NCBI RefSeq assembly: GCF_000384315.1
Contig: NZ_ARVW01000001.1
Coordinates: forward strand, 8,291,001 to 8,355,000
Length of the DNA: 64,000 nucleotides
Reading direction: 5' to 3'
From: Amycolatopsis nigrescens CSC17Ta-90
Lineage (GTDB): Bacteria; Actinomycetota; Actinomycetes; Mycobacteriales; Pseudonocardiaceae
Every line of letters begins with the position of its first letter. Position 1 is the first letter of the stretch. Positions 14,476 to 23,688 of the stretch are shown piece by piece. The translations under genes and the position numbers were made by a program. The notes beneath the pieces are model-generated. The model was not told the origin of the DNA. It did not search any database and was given only the letters and a program-made list of their open reading frames with translations.

Positions 14476-15375
14476 CTGGAGCAGGGAGCGGGCTTCGGCG
14501 AGGACTTCGGCCTGGGCGCGCCAGCCGGGGCCGGTGAGGCCGATGACCACGTGGGACGCGCCGGCCTCGGCGTAGTCGGCGAAACGCTCCGCGACGGCGG
14601 TGGCCGGGCCGGTGATCGGGATGGCCCGAGCGCGTTCCAGGTCGATGCCGTAGCCGCGGTGCATACCGGCCGCGATGTCCTCGACCGTCGGCAGACCGGG
14701 CGCCGAGCCGAGCGCGCCGGTCGCGCCGAGTGCCACGACCGGCTCCGGCCGGCCCAGCTCGGCGGCGCGTTCGACCAGCCGGGCCCGGCCGGCCGACAGC
14801 TCGGCCGGCGGGATGAGCGACGGGAACCAGCCGTCGCCAAGCTCCGCCGCCCGCCGGATCGCCACCGCGGACGCGTTGCCCACCCACACCGGCGGCATGG
14901 TGGCCGTGGGCAGCAGCTCCACCACCGGCGCACCCGGCTCGTGCTCGAACCGGGTCGCCTTACCCGCCAGCAACTCCGGCAGCAGCCGCAGGGCGAGGTC
15001 GGTCCGACGGCCGCGTTCCGCGTACGGCACCCCTGCGGCGGCCCATTGCGCCGGCCCGCCGCCCGACCCCACCCCCAGGAGGAGTCGGTCGCCGGACAGC
15101 CGCTGCAGGCTCGCTATCTGCTTGGCGGCCCAGGCCAGCGGCCGGATCGCCGGGATGAACACGCTCAGCCCGACCGACACCCGCTCGGTCACCGCGGCCG
15201 CGGTCGCCAGCGCGACCGTGCTGTCCAGCGACGGATTCCCGGTGGCGAGGTGGTCACCGTGCCACACCCCGTCCAGGCCGAGCCGCTCGGCAAGACGAGC
15301 GGCTTCGGCCAGCGACAGGCGTTCGTCGCGCTGGACGGCCAAGGAGGGAAGGATCACGCCGATCCGCGGGTTCAT
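14464..15375 (-). CDS. LLM-class (luciferase-like) flavin/F420-dependent oxidoreductase
   Basis: 303-residue TIM-barrel oxidoreductase. The N terminus RIGVILPSL, LGLDGVWHGDHL, VTERVSVGLSVFIPAIRPL and LSGDRLLLGVGSGG are the luciferase-family landmarks; this group in actinobacteria often uses F420. Substrate unknown. The start is the ATG of MNPRIGV; an earlier ATG adds five residues. The last residues (PRE-stop) are encoded by repeat B copy 2. It is convergent with the acetyltransferase and lies 33 bp downstream of the sugar permease gene on the same strand. Confidence 0.88.
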   Translation of the reverse strand: MNPRIGVILPSLAVQRDERLSLAEAARLAERLGLDGVWHGDHLATGNPSLDSTVALATAAAVTERVSVGLSVFIPAIRPLAWAAKQIASLQRLSGDRLLLGVGSGGGPAQWAAAGVPYAERGRRTDLALRLLPELLAGKATRFEHEPGAPVVELLPTATMPPVWVGNASAVAIRRAAELGDGWFPSLIPPAELSAGRARLVERAAELGRPEPVVALGATGALGSAPGLPTVEDIAAGMHRGYGIDLERARAIPITGPATAVAERFADYAEAGASHVVIGLTGPGWRAQAEVLAEARSLLQPRE

Positions 15376-15408
15376 GACGTCATCCTGCAAGCTCTAGTAA
15401 TGTAGAGG

Positions 15409-16428
15409 TCAAGGATCGCCGCGGGCGAAGATCCTGCCTTGCAGCTGATCGAAGGTCACCGCCAGCAGGATCAGCACCCCGATCGCGATCCGCAGGTAGA
15501 ACGAGTTGACGCCGAGCAGGTTGCCGCCGTTGTTCAAGGTGGACGTGATCAACGCGCCGGTGGCCGCGCCGAGCGCACTGCCCTTCGCGCCGAACAGGCT
15601 CGCACCGCCGATCACGCAGGCCGCGATCGCGTCCAGCTCGTAGGTCTCCCCCATCGTCGGCACCCCGGCGTCCAGCCGGGACGCCAGCAGCACCCCACCG
15701 AGCCCGGCCAGCAGCCCCGACATCGCGTACACCGAGACCAGCACCCTCGGCACCGGCACCCCGGACAGCCTCGCCGACTCCGCGTTCGACCCGGTCGCGT
15801 AGACGTACCGGCCGAACACCGTGCGGCGCAGCATGAACCCGATCACCAGCAGCACGATCACGGTGATCCACAACAGGTTCGGGATGCCGAGCAGCGAATC
15901 GTTCGCGATCGAGGAGAAGCCCTCCGGCAACGGCTGGATGGTGTTCGCGTTGGTCACCACCAGCACCAGCCCGCGCGCCGCGCCCATCATGCCGAGGGTG
16001 ACGATGAACGGTGGCAGCTTCGCGTAGGCGACCAGTAAGCCGTTGACCACACCGACGGCCCCGCCGACGAGCACCGCGCCGAGTACCGCGATCGGGATCG
16101 GCAGGCCCATCACCAAGAACTGCGCGGCGGCCGCGCCGCTGAGCCCGACCACCGAGCCCACCGACAGGTCGATGCCCTTGGTCAGGATCACCAGCAGCTC
16201 GCCGATCGCAATGATCCCGTACACCGCCCACTGCCGGGACAGGTTGGCCATGTTGCCGCCGGTCAGGAAGCTCTCACTGGCCAGTGACAGCGCGCCGAAC
16301 AGGATGACCAGCACCACCAGCCCGCCGCCCTCGCGGCCGACGGCGTCGCTCCAGCCAACGATCCGCGACGGTTTCCCGTCCACCCCGGCGAGTTCGCGCT
16401 CGCGGACGATCAGCTTAGGCAGCCCCAC
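15409..16428 (-). CDS. Sugar ABC transporter permease, RbsC type
   Basis: 339-residue inner-membrane permease of the CUT2 (ribose/xylose/galactose) class. About ten hydrophobic segments are seen, with the family signatures LTKGIDLSVGSVVGLSGA near residue 95 and YAKLPPFIVTLGMMGAARGL, and the C-terminal ELDAIAACVIGGASLFG. The GTG start (VGLPKLIV) lies inside the end of the ATPase gene, with GGGAGG eight bases upstream; the overlap is 14 bp. It is the last gene of a binding-protein/ATPase/permease operon. Confidence 0.93.
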   Translation of the reverse strand: MGLPKLIVRERELAGVDGKPSRIVGWSDAVGREGGGLVVLVILFGALSLASESFLTGGNMANLSRQWAVYGIIAIGELLVILTKGIDLSVGSVVGLSGAAAAQFLVMGLPIPIAVLGAVLVGGAVGVVNGLLVAYAKLPPFIVTLGMMGAARGLVLVVTNANTIQPLPEGFSSIANDSLLGIPNLLWITVIVLLVIGFMLRRTVFGRYVYATGSNAESARLSGVPVPRVLVSVYAMSGLLAGLGGVLLASRLDAGVPTMGETYELDAIAACVIGGASLFGAKGSALGAATGALITSTLNNGGNLLGVNSFYLRIAIGVLILLAVTFDQLQGRIFARGDP

Positions 16429-17932
16429 GTTCCCCACCTCCCGTGCTCGCCAGCCGCAGCAGTCCTTCTTCGGTCGCTTCCGACGCGGGCACGTCACCGA
16501 CCAGCCGCCCGGCCCGCAGCACCAGGATCCGGTCCACCAGCCCGAGCAGCTCGGGTAGATAGGACGAGACCACCACGATCGCGAACCCGCGGCCGGCAAG
16601 GTCGCCGATCAGCGAGTACAGCTCGGCTTTCGCGCCGACGTCCACGCCCTTGGTCGGCTCGTCGAACAGCAGCACCCGCACCCCGGACACCAGCCAGCGC
16701 GCGACCAGCACCTTCTGCTGGTTGCCACCGGACAGGGTGGACACCGGCTGGTCGTAGGAACCGGCCCGCAGCCGCAGGCCGTCCAGCACCTCGTCCACCC
16801 GTTCGGCCTCGCGCCGCCGGGAAAGCACGCCGCGGCTGGCCATCCCGGTCAGGCTGGCGATGGACACGTTCTCCCGGATGGTCAGCTCGGGCAGCAGGCC
16901 GAGCTCCTTGCGGTCCTCGCTGAGCAGGCCGATCCCGGCCACCACTGCATCGCGCGGACGTCCGGTTGGCACGCGTTTCCCGTCCACCTCGACGGTGCCC
17001 GTCTTCGGCGGGTCCGCACCGAACACGGCCCGCAGCAGCTCGCTGCGACCGGCACCGAGCAGTCCCGCGACGCCGACGATCTCGCCGGCCCGCACGTCCA
17101 GGTCCACCGGGTGCGCGGTGCCCGGCGGCCGCAGTCCGCGGACCCGCAGCAGCGGCGTGCCCGCCTCCGCCTTGCCCCCGGTCTCCGGGTACAGATCCTG
17201 CACGTCCCGGCCGACCATGGCGGCGATCAACGTGTCCTCGGTGAACTCGGCCAGCTCCGCGTCGCGGGTGACGGCGCCGTCGCGGAGCACGGTGACCCGG
17301 TCGCCGATCTCGAACATCTCCTCCAGCCGATGGCTCACGTAGAGGATGGCGACGCCTTCGTTCCGCAGGCCGGTTATCCGGCGCAGCAAGGCTTCCGCCT
17401 CCGCACCGGAGAGCGCGGTGGTCGGCTCGTCGAAGATCAGCACCCGCGGATCGTCGCCGAGCACCTTGGCGATCTCGACCAGCTGCCGGGTGGCCGCCGG
17501 CAGCCGGTGCACCGGGGTTGCCGGGTCGAGCTCGTCCAGCTCGACCCTGGCCAGCCGGTCCCGCGCCTGCTCGCCGAGGCGGCGGCGATCGACCACCCCA
17601 CCACGCGCGGGCAGCCGTCCCATCAGCAGGTTCTCCTGCACGGAAAGATCCGGCAGCAGGCTCAGTTCCTGGTACACCGCACCGATGCCAGCCGCCCTGG
17701 TGACGCCGGGGTTCAGCGTGAGCGGCATCGGCCGACCGTCCACTTCGTACTCACCGGCATCGCGCTTGAGCGCGCCGGTGAGGATCCGGATCAGGGTGGA
17801 CTTGCCGGCGCCGTTCTCCCCGGCAAGGCAGTGCACCTCGCCGGGACGCAGCTCCATCGCCACGTCGTCCAGTGCGACGTTGCCGCCGAATGCCTTGCGC
17901 AGGCCGGCGAGCCGGATGATCGGCGCGGTCAC
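16415..17932 (-). CDS. Sugar ABC transporter ATP-binding protein, RbsA type (two ABC domains)
   Basis: 505-residue tandem ATPase. The first ABC domain has Walker A GENGAGKSTLI and Walker B RVLIFDEPTTALSG. The second has the RbsA-type altered Walker A GLLGAGRSELL, the signature LSGGNQQKVLVARWL and Walker B VLLFDEPTKGVD. This layout is diagnostic of CUT2 monosaccharide importers. The GTG start at 17932 overlaps the binding-protein stop (GTGA). It energises uptake through the permease downstream. Confidence 0.95.
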   Translation of the reverse strand: MTAPIIRLAGLRKAFGGNVALDDVAMELRPGEVHCLAGENGAGKSTLIRILTGALKRDAGEYEVDGRPMPLTLNPGVTRAAGIGAVYQELSLLPDLSVQENLLMGRLPARGGVVDRRRLGEQARDRLARVELDELDPATPVHRLPAATRQLVEIAKVLGDDPRVLIFDEPTTALSGAEAEALLRRITGLRNEGVAILYVSHRLEEMFEIGDRVTVLRDGAVTRDAELAEFTEDTLIAAMVGRDVQDLYPETGGKAEAGTPLLRVRGLRPPGTAHPVDLDVRAGEIVGVAGLLGAGRSELLRAVFGADPPKTGTVEVDGKRVPTGRPRDAVVAGIGLLSEDRKELGLLPELTIRENVSIASLTGMASRGVLSRRREAERVDEVLDGLRLRAGSYDQPVSTLSGGNQQKVLVARWLVSGVRVLLFDEPTKGVDVGAKAELYSLIGDLAGRGFAIVVVSSYLPELLGLVDRILVLRAGRLVGDVPASEATEEGLLRLASTGGGERGAA

Positions 17933-18966
17933 TTGGTGGCCTGTGCGGTCGGCGGGTTGAGCAGGTCCCTGACCGAGGGCTCGTTCATGTTCGCCTGGTC
18001 GGCGACCACCGCGCCGGGGTCGAGGCTTTCCGGCACCTTCGCTCCGGTGGACACCGCGATCGCCTCGGAAACGCCCTGGTAGCCGAAGAAGTACGGGTTC
18101 TGCACGACCAGCGCGTCGATCGAGCCGTCGGCGAGCGCGGCGTTCTCCTGCGGGTCGGAGTCGAAGGCCACCACCGGCAGGGTGGTGGCCTTGTTCGTGT
18201 CCTTGATCGCCCTGGCCACCCCGTTGCCGGACATGTTGTTGGCCGCGAACACGCCGACCAGGTCGGGCACCGCGCCGATCGCGTCGTTGGCCTGGTTGGC
18301 CGCGGTGGCGATGTCGTTGTTGTTGAAGCGTTCTTCCCAGACGGTGATCTGCGGGCAGCTCTCGGCGAGGCCCTGGCGGAACCCCTTCGCCCGGTCGCCG
18401 AGCGCCTGCACCCCGGCGACAGCGTTCTCCAGCAGCACCCGGCCACTGGTCTTGCCCTGCGCTCCGACGAGCTCGCAAAGCCGGCGGCCCGCCTGTTCAC
18501 CGGCGCGCAGGTTGTTGGTGCCGATGAACGCCTCGTTCTCGGTGGTGACCGTGCCGTCCACGGTGATCACCTTGATGCCGCCATGGCGGGCCCTGTCGAT
18601 CGCCTTGTTCAGCGCGGTCTCCGAGTTCGCGGCCAGCACGATCGCGTTGACACCACGGGAGATCGAGTTCTCCACGAGCTGCACCTGCTCGTTCACGTCG
18701 GTCTCGGAGGTGGGCCCGAACCGGCCGACCTCCACCCCGAGGTCCTCCCCCGCCTTCTGCGCGCCGGCGAACATGCTCTGCCAGAACGAGGAGTCGGTGG
18801 CCTTCACGATCACGTCGACGCGGAGGCCGGATGCCTTGCCGGGCCCGGCGTTTCCGCTCGGCCCGGAGCTTGACGTGGCCTTGCCGACGACCAGGCCGAC
18901 CACGAGAGCCAGTACCAAGGCTGCCACGAAGAGCGGTGCGGAGAAGAGCAGCCGATTGCGCGCCAT
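17929..18966 (-). CDS. Sugar ABC transporter substrate-binding protein, membrane-anchored
   Basis: 345 residues of the RbsB-like periplasmic-binding fold: VDVIVKATDSSFWQSMFAGA, VNEQVQLVENSISRGVNAIV, and the hinge IKVITVDGTVT. The N terminus (ARNRLLFSAPLFVAALVLAL and onward to VVG) is a single hydrophobic segment with no lipobox cysteine, so the protein is probably held by an uncleaved signal anchor, unlike the usual lipoprotein. The ligand is not readable: ribose, xylose, galactose or a polyol are the family options. It is first in its operon; a perfect 14-bp palindrome lies 67 bp upstream of the start. Confidence 0.92.
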   Translation of the reverse strand: MARNRLLFSAPLFVAALVLALVVGLVVGKATSSSGPSGNAGPGKASGLRVDVIVKATDSSFWQSMFAGAQKAGEDLGVEVGRFGPTSETDVNEQVQLVENSISRGVNAIVLAANSETALNKAIDRARHGGIKVITVDGTVTTENEAFIGTNNLRAGEQAGRRLCELVGAQGKTSGRVLLENAVAGVQALGDRAKGFRQGLAESCPQITVWEERFNNNDIATAANQANDAIGAVPDLVGVFAANNMSGNGVARAIKDTNKATTLPVVAFDSDPQENAALADGSIDALVVQNPYFFGYQGVSEAIAVSTGAKVPESLDPGAVVADQANMNEPSVRDLLNPPTAQATK

Positions 18967-19032
18967 GTCGGGGTCCACCTAACGGGTGAGCGGCTCGTTT
19001 CGGGAACCTAACACCGCCCATCCCAGGTTTCA

Positions 19033-19046
19033 AGTAATCGATTACT
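19033..19046. promoter_or_regulatory. Perfect 14-bp palindrome (LacI-type operator candidate) upstream of the sugar ABC operon
   Basis: AGTAATCGATTACT is perfectly symmetric with a central CG, the form preferred by LacI-family repressors. It lies between the IclR gene and the sugar-binding-protein gene. No LacI-type gene is present in the window, so the regulator would act in trans. Confidence 0.6.
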
Positions 19047-19062
19047 CCGATCTCTCACCGGC

Positions 19063-19815
19063 TCAGGCCTCCACCGCACCCGCCAGCTCACGGGCGATGG
19101 CGGACGCCGCGGCGGAGAGGGCTGCGACCCAGCCGGACAATCGGTCCCGGTCGAACCGCGCGGACGGCATGGCCAGCGACAACGCCGCTTCGGGCGGCCC
19201 GTCCACGCCGGGCACCGCGACCCCGATCGCGGTCAGGCCGGTCTCGGTGAACTGGTCGTTGATCGAGAACCCGCGCTTGCGGATCAGCCCCAGCTCTCGC
19301 CGCAGCCGGGCCAGGTCCGGCGTTTCGCCCTCGCCGGCATACCGCGCGGTGACCTCGGCCGGCGGCAGGGCGGCCAGCAGCGCCTTGCCGCCGGAGGCCA
19401 GATGGCCGGGCAGCACCCGCCCGGACCGGTCGCCGACGCGCAGCACCTGGTCGCACTCCACCGAAGCGACGAACCTGGCCTCGATGCCGACCAGCACCTG
19501 CAGGTTCGCCGTTTCCCCGGTGGCCTCGACCAGGGCGTGCAGGTGCGGCAACGCGGCACGCCGGATCACCGGAACCCGGCCGGAGGCCGGATCGGCCGGG
19601 CACAGCACCGGGCCCGCGCGGTACCGCCGGTCGGGGTCTTGCACCGCGAAGTCCCGGTACACCAACATCGCCAGCAGCCGATGCGCGGTGGACCGGGAGA
19701 CCTTCAGCCGTTCGGCCGCCTCCGTCACGCCGAGCGCGCCCTCCTGCTGCAGCACGGTCGCCAGGTGCAGGGCGTGGTCAACGGAGTCGATCGCGTAGGA
19801 CGGTTTGTTCTTCAC
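19063..19815 (-). CDS. IclR-family transcriptional regulator (gentisate cluster)
   Basis: 250 residues. The N-terminal winged helix is ALGVTEAAERLKVSRSTAHR (about residues 27-46), and the effector-binding domain carries VLPGHLASGGKALLAALPPAE and LIRKRGFSINDQFTETGLTAIGVAVPGV-type signatures. IclR proteins commonly control aromatic catabolism. This gene is divergent from the aromatic-acid transporter and gentisate genes with only 48 bp between starts, so it is the likely local regulator. It also lies upstream of the sugar ABC operon on the same strand and could be co-transcribed with it. Confidence 0.92.
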   Translation of the reverse strand: MKNKPSYAIDSVDHALHLATVLQQEGALGVTEAAERLKVSRSTAHRLLAMLVYRDFAVQDPDRRYRAGPVLCPADPASGRVPVIRRAALPHLHALVEATGETANLQVLVGIEARFVASVECDQVLRVGDRSGRVLPGHLASGGKALLAALPPAEVTARYAGEGETPDLARLRRELGLIRKRGFSINDQFTETGLTAIGVAVPGVDGPPEAALSLAMPSARFDRDRLSGWVAALSAAASAIARELAGAVEA

Positions 19816-19863
19816 ACCAGAATCCTAGATCCTCTCCAGCAGAACACCCCTTAGGTTCGGGGT

Positions 19864-21159
19864 ATGACATCCACCTCGGGGCGCAGCGCGGCGCCTCTGG
19901 TCACCACGCTGTGCTGGGCGCTGGTCGTGTTCGACGGCTACGACCTGATCGTCTACGGGACCGTGCTGCCCCGGCTGCTGGAGGAACCGGACTGGGGACT
20001 CACCCGCACCACCGCGGGACTGCTGGGCAGCCTCGCCTTCGCCGGCATGCTCGCCGGCGCGATGCTCGCCGGGCGGCTGGCCGACAGCATGGGCCGCCGC
20101 CGCACCGTGCTCGCCTGCACCGCGTGGTTCTCGGTGTTCACCGCGGCCTGCGCGATCGCGCCCGACCCGGCCACCTTCGGCGCGTTCCGGCTGCTCGCCG
20201 GGCTCGGCCTCGGCGGGCTGGTGCCCTCGGCCAGCGCGCTGGCCGCGGAGTACGTCCGGCCACGGCACCGTTCGCTGGTCTCCACGCTGATGATGTCCGG
20301 CGTGCCGATCGGCGGCACGCTGGCCGCGCTGATCGGGCTGTTCGTACTGCCAGGCCACGGCTGGGAGACCATGTTCCTGCTCGCACTGGTGGCCGTGGTG
20401 GTGGTACTGCCGCTGGCCGCCTGGCTGCTGCCGGAGTCGCCGTCGTGGCTGCGTGCCCGCGGACGTGTCGAGGAGGCCGCCGCACTGGAAGCCCGGTTCG
20501 GGCTGTCCCCGGAAACCCAGCCCGCGCCGGGCGCACGCCAGGGTTTCCGCGCGCTGGTGGACGGCCGCTACCTGCGCGCGACCGTGCTGTACGCGGCGGC
20601 GACGCTGGCCACCCTGTTCGCCTGGTACGGACTGGGCACCTGGCTGCCCCAGTTGATGCGGGAGAACGGCTTCGACCTCGGCTCGTCGCTGACCTTCCTG
20701 CTCGCGCTCAACCTCGGCGCGGTGGGCGGTTCGGTGGTCACCGCCTTCGCCGGAGTGCGGATCGGCCCGGCCCGCGCGGCCGTCACCGCCGCGGCTGCCG
20801 CCGCGCTCGGCCTGCTGGCGCTGCTCGCCCATCCCGGGCCCGCCGTGGTCTACGTCGCGCTGGTGCTCGCCGGGGTCGGCACGCACGGCAGCCAGTGCCT
20901 GATCATCGCCGCGGTCGCCGACCACTATCCCGCCTACCTCCGAGCCTCCGCGCTCGGCTCGGCGCTCGGTGTCGGCCGGATCGGTGCGGTGCTCGCCCCG
21001 CAGGCCGGCGGCTGGCTGCTCGCCGCCGGGCTCGGGGTCGACGCGAACTTCCTCGCCTTCGCCCTCGCCGCGGCCATCGCCGCCGTACTGCTCGCCGCCT
21101 GCGCGCGGCTCACGCCCAGCACCGTTGTCCGCACACCGAAAGGAGCCACCGCACCGTGA
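19864..21159 (+). CDS. MFS aromatic-acid transporter (AAHS family)
   Basis: 431-residue, 12-segment major facilitator. The AAHS signature VVFDGYDLIVYGTVLPRLL lies in the first membrane segment, where the DGYD aspartate is required for aromatic acid/proton symport in PcaK/BenK. The loop motif GRLADSMGRRRTVL follows, and LLPESPSWLRARGRVEEA is typical of the central loop. It is the first gene of the gentisate operon and very probably imports 3-hydroxybenzoate or gentisate. The stop overlaps the dioxygenase GTG start. Confidence 0.93.
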   Translation: MTSTSGRSAAPLVTTLCWALVVFDGYDLIVYGTVLPRLLEEPDWGLTRTTAGLLGSLAFAGMLAGAMLAGRLADSMGRRRTVLACTAWFSVFTAACAIAPDPATFGAFRLLAGLGLGGLVPSASALAAEYVRPRHRSLVSTLMMSGVPIGGTLAALIGLFVLPGHGWETMFLLALVAVVVVLPLAAWLLPESPSWLRARGRVEEAAALEARFGLSPETQPAPGARQGFRALVDGRYLRATVLYAAATLATLFAWYGLGTWLPQLMRENGFDLGSSLTFLLALNLGAVGGSVVTAFAGVRIGPARAAVTAAAAAALGLLALLAHPGPAVVYVALVLAGVGTHGSQCLIIAAVADHYPAYLRASALGSALGVGRIGAVLAPQAGGWLLAAGLGVDANFLAFALAAAIAAVLLAACARLTPSTVVRTPKGATAP

Positions 21160-22253
21160 CCGAGCAAAAAGCGACCGAGCAAAAAGCGGGACAGCCCGAG
21201 CCCTCCCCTCAGCTCGACGAGCTCTACCGCGGTTTCGAGAAGGAATTGCTTGTTCCACTGTGGACAGAGATCGGCGACCTGATGCCGACGCAGCCGAACC
21301 CGGCCGCGCAGCCGCACGTCTGGCGCTGGGACAACCTGCTGCCACTGGCCGAATCGGCGGGACGGCTGGTGCCGGTCGGCCGTGGTGGGGAGCGCCGCGC
21401 GATCGCGCTGGCCAATCCCGGCCTCGGCGGCGCGCCCTACGCCACACCGACGCTCTGGGCCGCGATCCAGTACCTCGGCCCGCGCGAGGTCGCCCCGGAG
21501 CACCGGCACAGCCAGAACGCCTTCCGGTTCGTCGTCGAAGGCGAAGGCGTGTGGACCGTGGTCAACGGCGATCCGGTCGCCATGCGGCGCGGGGACTTCC
21601 TGCTCACCCCCGGCTGGCACTTCCACGGCCACCACAACACCGCCGACCGGCCGATGGCCTGGCTGGACGGTTTGGACATCCCGTTCGTGCACCACACCGG
21701 CTCGGCCTTCTTCGAGCTGGGCCCGGACGAGGTCACCGACCGCAGCACCCCGCCGAAATCCCGGTCCGAACGGCTGTGGGCGCATCCGGGGCTGCGCCCG
21801 CTGTCCGCGCTGGACAGCACGCAGAGCTCCCCGATCGCGGCATACCGCTGGGAGCACACCGACGCCGCGCTGACCGACCAGCTCGCGCTGGAGGACGAAG
21901 GCGCGCCGGGCGTGCTGGAACCCGGGCACGCCGCGATCCGCTACACCAACCCGACCACCGGTGGCGACGTGCTGCCGACCATCCGCGCCGAGTTCCACCG
22001 GCTGCGTCCCGGCGCGGCCACCGCGACCCGCCGCGAGGTCGGTTCCGCGGTCTGGCAGGTGTTCACCGGTCAGGGCACCGTGCGGGTCGGCGAGCGCGAA
22101 TGGCCGGTGGAGCGCGGCGACCTGTTCGTCGTACCTTCCTGGCAGCCGCTGACCCTGTCCACCGGCGGCGGGCTGGACCTGTTCCGGTTCAGCGACACCC
22201 CGATCTTCGAGCGGCTCGGACAGGGCCGCGTCCACGTGGAGGACCACTCGTGA
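21156..22253 (+). CDS. Gentisate 1,2-dioxygenase
   Basis: 365-residue bicupin that opens gentisate to maleylpyruvate using Fe(II). The first cupin shows the metal ligands in APEHRHSQNAFRFVVEGEG and the C-terminal part of that cupin in GDFLLTPGWHFHGHHN; the second cupin spans RLRPGAATATRREVGSAVW to GDLFVVPSW. It starts at GTG, overlapping the transporter stop, with AAAGGAG upstream. A short repeat, TEQKATEQKA, opens the protein. Normal length for the family is 340-380 residues. Confidence 0.95.
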   Translation: MTEQKATEQKAGQPEPSPQLDELYRGFEKELLVPLWTEIGDLMPTQPNPAAQPHVWRWDNLLPLAESAGRLVPVGRGGERRAIALANPGLGGAPYATPTLWAAIQYLGPREVAPEHRHSQNAFRFVVEGEGVWTVVNGDPVAMRRGDFLLTPGWHFHGHHNTADRPMAWLDGLDIPFVHHTGSAFFELGPDEVTDRSTPPKSRSERLWAHPGLRPLSALDSTQSSPIAAYRWEHTDAALTDQLALEDEGAPGVLEPGHAAIRYTNPTTGGDVLPTIRAEFHRLRPGAATATRREVGSAVWQVFTGQGTVRVGEREWPVERGDLFVVPSWQPLTLSTGGGLDLFRFSDTPIFERLGQGRVHVEDHS

Positions 22254-23086
22254 AGCTCGCCACCATCCGCACCGGCGACGGCACCCGCGCGGTGCGCGTC
22301 GACGACGACCATTACGCCCCGCTCGACGCGAAGGACGTCGGCGAACTGCTCGAACGACCGGACTGGCCGGATCTCGCCGCGGCCCCGCCGGCGCGGGAAC
22401 CGCTCGGCGGCACGGAGTTCGCGCCGCTGGTGCCGCGGCCGGGCAAGATCCTCTGCGTCGGCCTGAACTACCGCACGCACATCAAGGAGATGGGCCGCGA
22501 GCTGCCGCAGTACCCCACGCTGTTCGCGAAGTTCCCCGAAGCGCTCGTCGGGGCGTCCGATCCGGTAATGCTGCCGCCCGAATCCGACGCGCTCGACTGG
22601 GAGGCCGAACTAGCCGTGGTGCTCGGTGCGACCGTCCGCCGGGCCGACCTCGCGGAGGCGGAAGCGGCCATCGCCGGGTTCAGCGTGCTCAACGACGTCA
22701 CCCTGCGGGACTGGCAGTACCGGTCGCCGCAATGGTTGCAGGGCAAGACCTTCGAGCGGACCACGCCGTTCGGGCCGGTGCTGGTGACCCCGGACGAGCT
22801 GCCCGGCGGCTGCCGGCCGCGGCTGGACCTGAGCTGCTCGGTGGACGGCGAGTTGATGCAGAAGGCAGGCACCGACGATCTCGTGTTCGATCCCGTCGAG
22901 CTGGTGCGCTACGCGTCCACGATGCTTACCTTGCGGCCAGGTGACGTGATCGCGACCGGCACTCCCGGCGGAGTCGGCCACGCCCGCCAACCCGCCCGTT
23001 ACCTGACCGCCGGGGCGCGGCTGGTGACCGAGCTGAGCGGGATCGGGCGGCTGGACAACGCGGTCGTGGCGGAGGTCGCGGCATGA
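22250..23086 (+). CDS. Fumarylacetoacetate hydrolase-family enzyme, fumarylpyruvate hydrolase
   Basis: 278 residues. The FAH fold is clear: LCVGLNYRTHIKEMG, PTLFAKFPEALVGASDPV, the metal ligands in DWEAELAVVLG, GFSVLNDVTLRDWQ, and LRPGDVIATGTPGGVGHARQ. In this cluster it should split fumarylpyruvate, made by the isomerase encoded next, to fumarate and pyruvate. GTG start overlapping the dioxygenase stop; its own stop overlaps the isomerase start. A maleylpyruvate hydrolase role is possible, but the adjacent isomerase argues for fumarylpyruvate. Confidence 0.93.
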   Translation: MKLATIRTGDGTRAVRVDDDHYAPLDAKDVGELLERPDWPDLAAAPPAREPLGGTEFAPLVPRPGKILCVGLNYRTHIKEMGRELPQYPTLFAKFPEALVGASDPVMLPPESDALDWEAELAVVLGATVRRADLAEAEAAIAGFSVLNDVTLRDWQYRSPQWLQGKTFERTTPFGPVLVTPDELPGGCRPRLDLSCSVDGELMQKAGTDDLVFDPVELVRYASTMLTLRPGDVIATGTPGGVGHARQPARYLTAGARLVTELSGIGRLDNAVVAEVAA

Positions 23087-23667
23087 ACACGCGTACTTGG
23101 CTGGACGACGGCAACCGGCGGCTGCTCGACGCGATCGACGCACTGAGCGACGAGGAATTCGCCGCGCCCTGCGCACTGCCCGACTGGACCAGGGCCCATC
23201 TGGTGGCGCACCTGCACCTGAACGCGGAGGCACTGAGCCGGCTCGTTTCCTGGGCCCGCACCGGAAACCGCACGCCGATGTACTCCGGGCAGGACCAGCG
23301 CAACGCGGATATCGAGGAGTACTCGCGGCGCCCGCCTGCTGAGCTGCGTGCGCTGGTGCGCGGTTCGGCCGAGACGCTGGCCCGCGATTTCGACGCGCTC
23401 CCGGCAGACCGGTGGGAACGCGAGGTGGAAACCGCGCAGGGACGGGCTGTCGCGGCGACCGAGATCCCGTGGATGCGGACCCGCGAGGTCGCCGTGCACG
23501 CCGTCGACCTCGCCACCGGCATCACCTTCGACGACCTGCCCGGCGACCTACTGCGAGCGCTGACCATCGACGTGGTCAACCGCCGGTTCAGCCTCGGGGA
23601 GGGGCCGGCGCTGGCCGCCTGGATCACCGGCCGCGCCGGGCCGCCCGACCTTGGCCCCTGGTTGTGA
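23083..23667 (+). CDS. Mycothiol-dependent maleylpyruvate isomerase
   Basis: 194 residues of the DinB-like MDMPI fold. It isomerises maleylpyruvate to fumarylpyruvate with mycothiol as cofactor, a step specific to actinobacteria. The metal-site residues are visible in RAHLVAHLHLNAEAL and REVAVHAVDL (E135, H139). The protein is about 45 residues shorter than the Corynebacterium enzyme (about 240 residues): the C-terminal domain ends soon after LAAWITGRAGPPDLGPWL. It may still be functional because the metal site is complete. It overlaps the hydrolase gene by 4 bp. Confidence 0.9.
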   Translation: MNTRTWLDDGNRRLLDAIDALSDEEFAAPCALPDWTRAHLVAHLHLNAEALSRLVSWARTGNRTPMYSGQDQRNADIEEYSRRPPAELRALVRGSAETLARDFDALPADRWEREVETAQGRAVAATEIPWMRTREVAVHAVDLATGITFDDLPGDLLRALTIDVVNRRFSLGEGPALAAWITGRAGPPDLGPWL

Positions 23668-23688
23668 GATTCGGAGAGGAACGAAACC

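Noticed and set aside
19825..21447. Minus-strand frame of 540 codons across the aromatic-acid transporter
   Set aside because: Gly/Gln/Arg-rich low-complexity product; the plus strand has the DGYD transporter signature.
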